Shown here piece after piece: positions 7,520 through 13,653 of a stretch of 16,142 nt of DNA. How positions within the stretch are numbered: the stretch's first letter is position 1; each line of letters starts with the position of its first letter. The stretch is from Rickettsiales bacterium (GTDB lineage: Bacteria > Pseudomonadota > Alphaproteobacteria > Rickettsiales > UBA8987). The stretch spans positions 1 to 16,142 of the forward strand of contig JANQHP010000153.1 in NCBI GenBank assembly GCA_028282625.1. The letters are read 5' to 3'. The notes under the pieces are model-generated. The model worked only from the letters and a program-made list of their open reading frames with translations, ran no database searches and was not told the DNA's origin. The position numbers and the translations under genes were made by a program.

Positions 7520-7952
7520 GGGCTTTTCCTTGGTTGAAGTAAGATCCTTTTATGCTCAAAAAAGCAAGCGAGCTTTACAGGACTCCTGCACGCAATGCAA
7601 GAGGGAGAAGGCAAGTCCGCCACATGCGTGCGCATCTTGCGCCATGCATGGTTTTGCACTAAGCTACCAAGAATATGTCCTAAAGGGCATATGGTTTGAG
7701 GATCGAAAGTTCTCACACAAACCGGCTGCACCCACGTGACGGGTGCTTTGGCGTTTTTGGCCTTCCTGTTGGGGAAACCATATGAAGCGCCCATGCTCTC
7801 GGCTTTTGGCCGGGAGGGCGATGCCTATGTCCAGGTGCCTTCAAGCACTAAAACGCATCCCACCGAGTTTGTGCGGTACTTTCGACTCCCGGCCACCAGG
7901 GGCTTTTTGATGCTCCTGGTGGTGCATGTTCACGTAAAAAAGAGGAAGCGTG
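7520..7952. other. Gene-free divergent region between topA and the 7953 gene
   Basis: No open frame here looks protein-like. The region must hold the topA promoter (minus strand) and the promoter for 7953-sucC (plus strand), but I see no convincing -35/-10 pair. Several short hairpins are present: ATATGTCC/GGGCATAT at about 7673-7692; GCACCC/GGGTGC near 7727-7745, followed by T-rich sequence; and CCACCAGGGGC/GCTCCTGGTGG at 7893-7922 with an 8-base loop. The last lies about 30 bases before the next start codon. An unrecognised leader RNA or small RNA is possible. Confidence 0.5.
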
Positions 7953-8204
7953 ATGGGTGATGATGGCAGGTTAGAAAACCAAGACATGCAAACCATGCCT
8001 CCGCATCCCGATTTTGTGGCGTTGCCGGGAGCCCTACTTCGGCGCAGTGCCATCCTTTCCATATGCTGGAGCGGCACCGAATGTACCATAGAGCTGCAGC
8101 ACGGCTTCACGCATGTGTTTGTGTTTTCCAGCGTCAAAGAAAGAAACAGCACCCTCCATCAGATATTAGAACAGGGTCTAGACTTTACCTCTGACAAACG
8201 TTAG
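7953..8204 (+). CDS. Small conserved-looking protein of unknown function, upstream of sucC
   Basis: An 83-residue protein, not recognised. After a polar N-terminus (MGDDGRLENQDMQTMP) it reads like a compact soluble domain: DFVALPGALLRRSAILSICW, TIELQHGFTHVFVFSSVKER, then the helix STLHQILEQGLDF. The alternation of strands and a final helix suggests a small alpha/beta fold. AGAGGAAG ends 4 bases before the ATG; a GTG one codon earlier is an alternative. The gene ends 60 bases before sucC on the same strand, so they may share a transcript. No signal peptide or membrane segment is seen. Confidence 0.6.
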   Translation: MGDDGRLENQDMQTMPPHPDFVALPGALLRRSAILSICWSGTECTIELQHGFTHVFVFSSVKERNSTLHQILEQGLDFTSDKR

Positions 8205-8264
8205 GTTGCGGTATCGATAGGGGGCAAGGCATCCAAACAACCAGCAAGATAGGGACACCATCCG

Positions 8265-9470
8265 ATGAATCTTCACGAATACCAAGCTAAAGCCTTACTC
8301 AAACGCTACCATGTACCCGTGCCAGAAGGCAAAGCGGTGTTTTCTGCTGAAGAAGCTGCCAAGGCGGCTGCAGAGCTCGGCGGGCCGGTTTGGGTGGTCA
8401 AATCCCAGATTCATGCGGGCGGACGCGGCAAAGGCACCTTTAAGGAACATCCGGAAAGTGGCGGCGGCGTACGCGTGGTCAAAAGCGAAGCCGAAGTGGC
8501 AGAACACGCCAAGCAGATGCTCGGCAGTACGCTGATCACCCATCAAAATGCACCCGAAGGCAGTGTCGTCAATCGCCTCTATATTGAAGACGGCTCAGAC
8601 ATCAAAAAAGAATATTACCTCAGCCTGGTGGTAGACCGTGCGACCAGCCGCGTCGCGATCATCGCTTCGGCCGAGGGCGGCATGGATATCGAGGAAGTGG
8701 CTGCCTCCACGCCCGAGAAAATCATCACCGTGACGGTCGACCCGGTGACCGGCTTGCAAGGGCATCATGTGCGCAGCATCGCCTTTGGCCTGGGTCTTGG
8801 CAAGCCCCAGCAAAAGCAGCTCGGCAAGGTGCTTTCTGGCCTGTATCGCGCTTTTGTGGAACTTGATGCCAGCCAGGTGGAGATCAACCCGCTGGCCGCT
8901 GTGGGTGATGCCGAAGATATTGTGGCACTCGATGCCAAATTCAACATCGACGACAACGCGCTCTTCCGTCATCCCGATATCGAAGAACTCCGCGACAAGG
9001 AGGAGGAAGACCCCTTCGAGCTCCGCGCGAAGGAGCACGAGCTTTCCTACGTCAAGATGGATGGCAATATCGGCTGCATGGTCAATGGTGCCGGCCTTGC
9101 CATGTCCACGATGGATATCATCAAGCTCTATGGCGCCGAGCCGGCCAACTTCCTAGATGTGGGCGGTGGTGCTACCAAGGAGCGTGTGACCGAAGCCTTT
9201 AAGATCATCCTTTCCGACCCAGCGGTCGAAGGCATTTTGGTCAATATTTTTGGTGGCATCATGCGCTGCGACATCATCGCAGAAGGCGTCATTGCCGCGG
9301 CCAAAGAGGTGGAGCTCACCATTCCGCTGGTCGTACGCCTGGAAGGCACGAACGTCGAAAAAGGCAAGGAAATTCTTGCCAATTCAGGCCTTGCGATCAT
9401 CCCGGCTGATGATCTGGGTGATGCCGCAGAAAAAATTGTGGCCGCCGTGCAAGGCAAAGCGGCCGCCTAA
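8265..9470 (+). CDS. sucC: Succinyl-CoA synthetase (ADP-forming) beta subunit
   Basis: SucC pairs with SucD to convert succinyl-CoA, ADP and phosphate to succinate, CoA and ATP in the citric acid cycle. The 401-residue product starts [20 protein letters not shown] and has an ATP-grasp N-terminal part ([49 protein letters not shown]) and a CoA-ligase C-terminal part ([46 protein letters not shown]). Length is normal. AGGGA lies 9 bases before the start codon. SucD, normally directly downstream, is absent: the next gene encodes a small exported protein. The alpha subunit must be encoded elsewhere. Confidence 0.97.
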   Translation: MNLHEYQAKALLKRYHVPVPEGKAVFSAEEAAKAAAELGGPVWVVKSQIHAGGRGKGTFKEHPESGGGVRVVKSEAEVAEHAKQMLGSTLITHQNAPEGSVVNRLYIEDGSDIKKEYYLSLVVDRATSRVAIIASAEGGMDIEEVAASTPEKIITVTVDPVTGLQGHHVRSIAFGLGLGKPQQKQLGKVLSGLYRAFVELDASQVEINPLAAVGDAEDIVALDAKFNIDDNALFRHPDIEELRDKEEEDPFELRAKEHELSYVKMDGNIGCMVNGAGLAMSTMDIIKLYGAEPANFLDVGGGATKERVTEAFKIILSDPAVEGILVNIFGGIMRCDIIAEGVIAAAKEVELTIPLVVRLEGTNVEKGKEILANSGLAIIPADDLGDAAEKIVAAVQGKAAA

Positions 9471-9498
9471 TTTTTGATCCATACGAAGGAGCAACATC

Positions 9499-9807
9499 AT
9501 GAAAACATTTGCATTACTCGGCGCCGCCATCGCGTTGACCGCCACATCCGCCACCGCTTTTAGTTTGGGCGATATCACCGGCGGCGACAAGTGCGTGGAC
9601 CAGGCCGCCACACTCGTCAAGCAAGGCGGCAAAGATGTCGTAAAAGCCTATGAAGCCTACAGCGCCAACCAAAGCCTTTCTGCAAGCGATTTGAACATCA
9701 GCAAAGAAGCGCTGGGCACGCTGAACAGCTATGTGGACTCTGGCTGCGCGAAAGACCATCTGCAACAAGCGCTCAAAGCCGGTGGCGCTGCCAAGGGACT
9801 TTTTTAA
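9499..9807 (+). CDS. Small exported (periplasmic) protein of unknown function
   Basis: A 102-residue protein with a typical Sec signal peptide: MKTFALLGAAIALTATSATA, cleavage expected after residue 20. The mature part is about 80 residues, helical in appearance, with two cysteines (32 and 83) that could form a disulfide once exported, and it ends in a glycine/alanine-rich tail (AGGAAKGLF). AAGGAG sits 8 bases before the ATG, so translation should be efficient. It begins 28 bases after sucC and is probably co-transcribed, occupying the place where sucD is expected. I do not recognise the family. Confidence 0.85.
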   Translation: MKTFALLGAAIALTATSATAFSLGDITGGDKCVDQAATLVKQGGKDVVKAYEAYSANQSLSASDLNISKEALGTLNSYVDSGCAKDHLQQALKAGGAAKGLF

Positions 9808-9838
9808 TCACGCTCAAGCGGCGCGAAGCCTGCGCTCC

Positions 9839-9892
9839 CACTTGGTCGCTACTCGCGAGCAACGTGCCCGCTCCGGTGAGGTGCCCATGCAC
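9839..9892. repeat. Partial copy of the GTTGCTC/GTGCCCATGCAC repeat family
   Basis: GGTCGCTACTCGCGAGCAAC, a GCCCGCTCCGG stretch and GTGCCCATGCAC (9881-9892), followed by CTGTCATCC, follow the same order as 13010-13080 (GTTGCTC...CGGGCT...ACTCCGGGAAGTGCCCATGCAC...GTCATCC). The shared twelve-base end is exact. It lies between the exported-protein gene and the 10029 gene. Confidence 0.55.
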
Positions 9893-9910
9893 CCTCCTAC
9901 CCTGTCATCC

Positions 9911-9945
9911 CTGAACACCGAACACAGAACCCTGAACACAGACCC
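9911..9945. repeat. Heptamer tandem repeat
   Basis: Five successive 7-base units: CTGAACA, CCGAACA, CAGAACC, CTGAACA, CAGACCC. Comparable degenerate heptamer tracts occur at 19-46 inside carB and 13171-13212. They resemble the short tandem heptanucleotide repeats known from some bacterial genomes. Confidence 0.7.
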
Positions 9946-9966
9946 ACATCCCCTTTTCACTCGCTC

Positions 9967-10009
9967 TTTGCATCTTTTTGGTGTAAGATACACACCGTTT
10001 TGCATCTTT
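9967..10009 (+). promoter_or_regulatory. Operator-like direct and inverted repeats before the 10029 gene
   Basis: TTTGCATCTTT occurs at 9967-9977 and again at 9999-10009, 32 bases apart (about three helical turns). Between them lies the inverted repeat GGTGT-AAGATAC-ACACC (9980-9996), which overlaps a possible -10 (TAAGAT). The arrangement looks like a regulator-binding region, but no -35 is clear. Confidence 0.35.
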
Positions 10010-10028
10010 AAGTATCAGGAGTGTGTGT

Positions 10029-10697
10029 ATGGCGGATATGCCCTGGGAAGAAGAGCCAGAAGGCAATTTTGAAGAGCCGGAAGGAAATTTTGTACCGCTT
10101 GAGACCACAGAGAGGAAGAGGTTGCTTGAAGACTTAGAAAAAAGGGGAGTCATTCAGGAAGAACTGTGCCCTGAAAACCAAGACTATCTCAATAATCCGG
10201 TATTAAACAGACAGTACATCCATGATTTGGTGATGCGATATGGGGGCGAAACTCTCCTTCGTGTTCCTGTGCTACAAACATCTGGAGATGAGGATGCCTT
10301 GCTCTTTATCAATGAAGCGTATGGCCCTTTATTAGAAGGGTTGAAGCGCGAAGTCACGGAACGAGAAGCTGAAGCAAGAAAGAAAAGCATGCAGGTGCAA
10401 CCACAGGCGCTTAAGCCAAGAGATCGAAGCACGGCAACGCACTGGGATCCGGATTTTGAGGGTGGACAATTTGAATGGTTTGAAAGTGCGATGGAAGATC
10501 ATGGGTACGACAGAATCCCATCCGATGCGAGTCAGGTTGTCTTTAGAAACGAGGAAACCAAACACTATTATCTTTTGCAAAGAAACAGAGGATTGGTGCC
10601 TGTCACCGAAATAGAACGGGTGGCCCGCCAGGTGGGCATTCACCTGGATGGTCCCGACGCCCCCGAAGCTCCAGCGCCGACTTCCCGCGGAAGGTAG
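10029..10697 (+). CDS. Acidic soluble protein of unknown function
   Basis: A 222-residue protein, not recognised. The N-terminus has a tandem seven-residue repeat (EEPEGNF twice). A charged helical stretch follows, including LEGLKREVTEREAEARKKS, then a region rich in aromatic residues (FEWFESAMEDHGYD, ETKHYYLLQRNRG). The end is proline-rich (PDAPEAPAPTSRGR). No signal peptide or membrane segment is seen. ATG 10029 is chosen because AGGAG ends 7 bases upstream; a GTG at 10023 would lie too close. Codon use (more AGA, TTA and GAA) and GC content differ from the neighbouring sucC and fli genes, which hints at later acquisition. The spacing of 60 bases to the next gene leaves operon membership open. 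Confidence 0.8.
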   Translation: MADMPWEEEPEGNFEEPEGNFVPLETTERKRLLEDLEKRGVIQEELCPENQDYLNNPVLNRQYIHDLVMRYGGETLLRVPVLQTSGDEDALLFINEAYGPLLEGLKREVTEREAEARKKSMQVQPQALKPRDRSTATHWDPDFEGGQFEWFESAMEDHGYDRIPSDASQVVFRNEETKHYYLLQRNRGLVPVTEIERVARQVGIHLDGPDAPEAPAPTSRGR

Positions 10698-10757
10698 TTA
10701 GCGCTAGGTGCCAGATTGCATCTTGGCAGCCTGGGTAGGCTATGCTAGCCTCCGCCC

Positions 10758-11027
10758 ATGCGTGTCTTTCTTTGCCTCATGGTTGCCATCTCCCTTGTGT
10801 GGGCCGCCCCCTCTTCCGCGCGTGATAGCGCCACCTGCCGCGACATTGCACGTGAGCTTGCCAGCCAGATGGAAGAGTACCTCAAGACCCCTGGCCAGAT
10901 GAACCAGGCGGGCAATGTGCGTGTGCAGACACGTCGGGAGGAGGAGATGCTTTCGCTGCTCCGCGCGATGAACATGCTGCGCTGCGACGAAGAAGATTTA
11001 GAGCGCGCCATGAAAAAAGTGCTCTAG
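10758..11027 (+). CDS. Small exported protein at the head of the flagellar cluster
   Basis: An 89-residue protein with a clear signal peptide, MRVFLCLMVAISLVWAAPSSA, probable cleavage after SSA. The mature part is about 68 charged, helical residues with two cysteines (CRDIARELA and LRCDEEDLE), possibly bonded to each other. Its gene ends 12 bases before the FlhB-like gene, so it should be part of the fli transcript, suggesting an envelope role linked to the flagellum; that is inference from position. No ribosome-binding site precedes the ATG. A -10-like TATGCT (10741-10746) lies just upstream, so a very short or leaderless mRNA is possible. Confidence 0.75.
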   Translation: MRVFLCLMVAISLVWAAPSSARDSATCRDIARELASQMEEYLKTPGQMNQAGNVRVQTRREEEMLSLLRAMNMLRCDEEDLERAMKKVL

Positions 11028-11039
11028 GCAAAGACACAT

Positions 11040-11336
11040 ATGCCAGACCAGCCAACCGACCCGAACACCAAGGCGCCTACCAAGGCCATCGCCCTGCAAT
11101 ATGACCGGGAAACCGACCCCGCCCCTCGCGTGGTGGCCACCGGCAAAGGAGCCGTGGCCGAGGCGTTGCTGGAGATCGCGCGCGAGCATGGCGTGCCGAT
11201 CAAAGAAGATGCCGCGCTGGCTGAAATTTTAGCTGTACTGGAGCTGGATTCTTTTATACCTTTGGAAGCCTACACGGCGGTCGCTGAGATGTTGAATTAT
11301 CTCTACCGCCAGAACGCCAAAAAGCAAGGGTCTTAA
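11040..11336 (+). CDS. Stand-alone FlhB C-terminal-domain-like protein
   Basis: A 98-residue protein matching the cytoplasmic C-terminal domain of FlhB, the flagellar export switch: AIALQYDRETDPAPRVVATG, then AEALLEIAREHGVPIKEDAALAEIL, then FIPLEAYTAVAEMLNYLYR. It lacks FlhB's membrane part and the self-cleaving NPTH motif; the sequence enters just after where NPTH would be. Proteins of this kind (often called FlhB-like or FlhX) are known beside flagellar genes and can partly replace the FlhB cleavage product. The first 15 residues are polar and disordered-looking. It is followed after 3 bases by the next gene, as expected inside an operon. Confidence 0.85.
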   Translation: MPDQPTDPNTKAPTKAIALQYDRETDPAPRVVATGKGAVAEALLEIAREHGVPIKEDAALAEILAVLELDSFIPLEAYTAVAEMLNYLYRQNAKKQGS

Positions 11337-11339
11337 CGC

Positions 11340-11711
11340 ATGCCGCACGCCGAAGCCACCACCTTATTGGCCCAAGCCACCCGGGAGCTGGAACGATGCC
11401 ACACCGCGCTGGTGCAGGGCAAGCGGGTGGATATCGAGCCCTGCTCCAATTACATTGCCGAGCTTTGTGCGCTGCTGGCCACCCTTCCGCGCGAAGAGGC
11501 GGTGCAATATGAAGAGGCACTGCTGCATATGGACCAGGCCCTGCGCGCCATGCAGCACACCATGAGCGAGCGACGTGATGCCTTGCAGGCGCAGATGAAC
11601 GGTCTCTCGCGTCAGCAGGAAGCCCAGACTGCCTACCGTAAAGCCGGTGGCGCACAAGGTCCATCCGGTACGAAGGAAGCAGAAGAGACCGAGCCATCTG
11701 GCAATGCGTGA
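11340..11711 (+). CDS. Helical small protein in the flagellar cluster, possibly FlgN-like chaperone
   Basis: A 123-residue protein, mostly amphipathic helix (TTLLAQATRELERCHTALVQ, EALLHMDQALRAMQHTMSER, RDALQAQMNGLSRQQEAQTA), with a polar, disordered C-terminus. Size, helical content and position fit an export chaperone such as FlgN or FliT, but sequence similarity is too low to be sure by eye. It starts 3 bases after the FlhB-like gene and lies directly before fliO, so co-expression is nearly certain. No secretion signal is seen. Confidence 0.8.
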   Translation: MPHAEATTLLAQATRELERCHTALVQGKRVDIEPCSNYIAELCALLATLPREEAVQYEEALLHMDQALRAMQHTMSERRDALQAQMNGLSRQQEAQTAYRKAGGAQGPSGTKEAEETEPSGNA

Positions 11712-11758
11712 AAAAGCACGCAGAAGGCACACACGCAAGGGGCATATCAGAGCAAACC

Positions 11759-12061
11759 ATGGATACCATATCCTCCATCTCCTTACTGCAATCCGGCGCG
11801 GCGCTGGTCTTTGTTCTCGCGCTGATCGGGGTTATTTCCTGGTTGCTGCGTCGCTATGTCCACACGCAACTGCCCGTGGTCCGGCGTACCGAAGAGCAAG
11901 CGCCCTCCGGTCATGCGATCCGTATTGTCGAAGTGGGCATGCTGGATGCCAGGCGACGGTTGGTACGCGTCCATGCCGGCGGGAAGGAGCACCTGCTTCT
12001 GCTAGCACCCGACCGTGAAATGCTGGTGGATTCTTATCCTCAACCGGATAGTAAAAAATGA
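11759..12061 (+). CDS. fliO: Flagellar biosynthetic protein FliO
   Basis: FliO is a small membrane protein that helps assemble the FliP ring of the flagellar export gate. The 100-residue product has one transmembrane segment (ALVFVLALIGVISWLLRRYV, about residues 14-34) and then the family's cytoplasmic domain: IRIVEVGMLDARRRLVRVHAG, KEHLLLLAPDREMLVD. The ATG at 11759 places the membrane segment near the N-terminus, as usual. An upstream in-frame GTG at 11708 overlaps the stop of the previous gene (GTGA) and would add 17 residues; it cannot be excluded. The gene overlaps fliP by 4 bases (ATGA), a sign of coupled translation. Confidence 0.88.
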   Translation: MDTISSISLLQSGAALVFVLALIGVISWLLRRYVHTQLPVVRRTEEQAPSGHAIRIVEVGMLDARRRLVRVHAGGKEHLLLLAPDREMLVDSYPQPDSKK

Positions 12062-12864
12062 TAAACAAGATGGTTAATTATAGGCGCGCCGCGAAGCGTC
12101 TGCGCCGCGTGGCCTGGGTGTGTGCCGGTCTCACCGCAAGCCTGTTTCTTGCCGTCGTTTTTCTGCCTGAAACGCTGCTCGCGCAAAGCATTTCGGTCGA
12201 TCTAGGCGAGGATGCCGGCTCGGCGACCGGGCAGGTGTTGCGTCTGCTTTTGTTCCTGACCATTTTGAGCTTAGCGCCATCGATCCTGATCATGGTGACC
12301 TCGTTCACGCGGATCATCGTAGTGTTTTCCCTGCTGCGCAGCGCCATCGGGATTCAGCAAACGCCGCCCAACTCGGTGTTGATTTCCCTGGCACTTTTTC
12401 TCACCCTCTTTGTCATGGCGCCGGTCTTTCAGCAATCCTACGATCAGGGTTTTGCCCCGCTTCTGGCCGGGGAGATGGAAGATATGGAAGCGCTTAGCGC
12501 CATGGCCGCGCCGTTTCACGCCTTTATGGTCAAGCATGTGCGTCCGGAAGATGTGGCGCTCTTTCAGGAACTGGCCGCCGATGCACAGATGGAGGTTCCA
12601 CTTTTAAACGAGCCCGAAGCCCTGCCCTACCGCGTGCTGATCCCCGCCTTTATGATCAGTGAGCTCCGCCGCGCGTTTGAAATTGGCTTTCTGGTCTTTG
12701 TACCGTTTTTGATCATCGACATGATGGTCGCCTCCACCCTGATGTCGATGGGGATGATGATGCTGCCGCCGGTCCTCATCTCGCTCCCCTTTAAGCTCAT
12801 CTTTTTCGTCCTGATCGATGGCTGGCACGTCCTAAGCGAAAGCCTAGTCCGAAGCTTTAGCTAG
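12058..12864 (+). CDS. fliP: Flagellar biosynthetic protein FliP
   Basis: FliP forms the core of the flagellar type III export gate in the inner membrane. The 268-residue product has an N-terminal signal-like segment (VAWVCAGLTASLFLAVVFLP), as most FliP proteins do. Family motifs are clear: LSLAPSILIMVTSFTRIIVV, SLLRSAIGIQQTPPNSVLIS, LALFLTLFVMAPVFQ, then after the periplasmic loop LIPAFMISELRRAFEIGFLV, VPFLIIDMMVASTLMSMGMM and LPPVLISLPFKLIFFVLIDGW. Length is slightly above the usual 245-255. It is the last gene of the cluster; fliQ and fliR do not follow, and the next 500 bases are repeats and a small separate unit. Confidence 0.97.
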   Translation: MINKMVNYRRAAKRLRRVAWVCAGLTASLFLAVVFLPETLLAQSISVDLGEDAGSATGQVLRLLLFLTILSLAPSILIMVTSFTRIIVVFSLLRSAIGIQQTPPNSVLISLALFLTLFVMAPVFQQSYDQGFAPLLAGEMEDMEALSAMAAPFHAFMVKHVRPEDVALFQELAADAQMEVPLLNEPEALPYRVLIPAFMISELRRAFEIGFLVFVPFLIIDMMVASTLMSMGMMMLPPVLISLPFKLIFFVLIDGWHVLSESLVRSFS

Positions 12865-12901
12865 GCGTTGCCTTGTATCCCTTCTCCGTCATCCCGCGCT
12901 C

Positions 12902-12945
12902 TTTATCCCCTCCCCCCTGGAAGGGGGAGGGTTAGGGAGGGGGTG
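12902..12945. repeat. GA/CT-rich hairpin repeat after fliP
   Basis: CCCTCCCCC (12908-12916) pairs with GGGGGAGGG (12923-12931) around the loop CTGGAA, followed by TTAGGGAGGGGGTG. Two related copies in inverted orientation lie inside carA (about 3518-3554 and 3577-3620). Being 40-70 bases after the fliP stop and followed by TTTCTCTTT, it may double as a transcription terminator. A truncated GTCATCCCGCG fragment sits just before it (about 12888). Confidence 0.75.
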
Positions 12946-12960
12946 TTTCTCTTTACATAA

Positions 12961-13063
12961 AAGGGGGCCTTGCCCCCTTGTGATCCCCCGCCGGCGCACG
13001 TGCGCCGCGTCGCGTTGCTCCTAGTCGCGGGCTAAACGCATACTCCGGGAAGTGCCCATGCAC
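12961..13063. repeat. GGGGCCTTGCCCC-type repeat, copy A
   Basis: The element starts with hairpin AAGGGGGC-CTT-GCCCCCTT (12961-12979), then ATCCCCCGCC, the perfect palindrome GGCGCACGTGCGCC (12993-13006), CGTCGCGTTGCTC, CGGGCT, and ACTCCGGGAAGTGCCCATGC. The same order appears at 16021 onward and, in part, at 9839-9892. It is non-coding, and each copy lies between genes. Confidence 0.75.
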
Positions 13064-13073
13064 TGCCCTCCCC

Positions 13074-13158
13074 GTCATCCCGCGACTTGATCGCGGGATC
13101 CAGCATGATACGTTCGAGCGTTTCGCCCCTGGATACCGTGGTCAAGCCACGGGATGAC
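13074..13158. repeat. Composite palindrome (GTCAT...ATGAC) split by 24 bases
   Basis: The left half is GTCATCCCGCGACTTGATCG with its arm CGCGGGATCCAG. The right half is CTGGATACCGTGG, TCAAG, CCACGGGATGAC. Between them are about 24 extra bases (CATGATACG...TTTCGCC) absent from the 61-base copies at 572 and 3205. The hairpin arms differ in paired positions (CCCGCGA/TCGCGGG here, ACCGCGA/TCGCGGT in carA), so pairing is kept. Confidence 0.8.
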
Positions 13159-13170
13159 GAATCACTTAAA

Positions 13171-13212
13171 ACTTACTCCTACTCCACTCTCAGCCCTAAC
13201 TACTAACAACTC
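13171..13212. repeat. Low-complexity heptamer-like tract
   Basis: A pyrimidine/adenine-only run of loosely repeated 7-base words (CTTACTC, CTACTCC, ACTCTCA, CTAACTA, CTAACAA). It is similar in kind to 19-46 and 9911-9945. It lies just upstream of the promoter at 13223. Confidence 0.4.
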
Positions 13213-13222
13213 CTTAATAGCA

Positions 13223-13250
13223 CTTGACAGAGAGAGCAATTTGCTAGCAT
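13223..13250 (+). promoter_or_regulatory. Candidate promoter of the small membrane peptide unit
   Basis: CTTGACA (13223-13229) is followed 15 bases later by an extended -10, TGC-TAGCAT (13245-13250 for the hexamer). A short spacer with an extended -10 is workable. Transcription would start near 13257, giving a leader of about 130 bases. The leader contains hairpins CCCAC-CTCGC-GTGGG and TCACCCC/GGGGTGA, the latter directly in front of the ribosome-binding site. Confidence 0.5.
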
Positions 13251-13389
13251 TGTGGGCAATCAGTAGTGGGTCTACATCGTGTTTCTGCCTTGTGTTGTGC
13301 CCACCTCGCGTGGGAGCGATGCATGCAACAGCCCAATGTGATGTTTCCCCTACGATCATTCTTCACCCCACGGGGTGATTGGAGGTATG

Positions 13390-13608
13390 ATGCTTTTTTT
13401 GCAATATCTTTGCTGGATGGGAGTGAGCGCACTTGTTATTTACGCGTGCTTGCGCTGGCCAAAAAGAGTGGCTGAGCCCTTCACTTTCCCAAACCAAAAA
13501 CCGGCGCGAGCTGAAACTTTCGTGGCAGGTGGCGCTGCTATGAACTTCGCTGGCAGTTTGTGCGTCCTTTGCAAAACTGCCGCGGACTTCATCGTCGCAA
13601 CGTTCTAA
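13390..13608 (+). CDS. Small single-pass membrane peptide, unknown
   Basis: A 72-residue product, not recognised. Residues about 1-22 (MLFLQYLCWMGVSALVIYAC) form a membrane segment, followed by basic LRWPKRV, so the C-terminal 45 residues should be cytoplasmic; these include three cysteines overall and a hydrophobic end (ADFIVATF). GGAGG sits 4 bases before the ATG at 13390 (an ATG one codon earlier is too close). The gene has its own promoter candidate and is followed 9 bases later by a strong terminator, which supports a real transcript. Alternatively the transcript may be a structured regulatory RNA and the frame accidental. Confidence 0.55.
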   Translation: MLFLQYLCWMGVSALVIYACLRWPKRVAEPFTFPNQKPARAETFVAGGAAMNFAGSLCVLCKTAADFIVATF

Positions 13609-13617
13609 TGACCAACC

Positions 13618-13653
13618 CCCCGCAGTGCTTGGCGCTGCGGGGTTCTCCTTTTT
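13618..13653 (+). terminator. Rho-independent terminator
   Basis: Stem CCCCGCAG (13618-13625) pairs with CTGCGGGG (13635-13642) around a 9-base loop, followed by a T-rich tail ending in five Ts (13649-13653). It closes the unit at 13223-13608. The T-run overlaps the ubiG stop codon on the other strand. Confidence 0.85.

Noticed and set aside
7195..7794. Minus-strand frame of 199 codons across the topA start
   Set aside because: Out of frame with topA over most of its length; Trp/Arg/Cys-rich shadow without family features.
7736..7960. Plus-strand frame of 74 codons before the 7953 gene
   Set aside because: No ribosome-binding site, no domain-like sequence, and it overlaps the ribosome-binding site and start of the better candidate at 7953.
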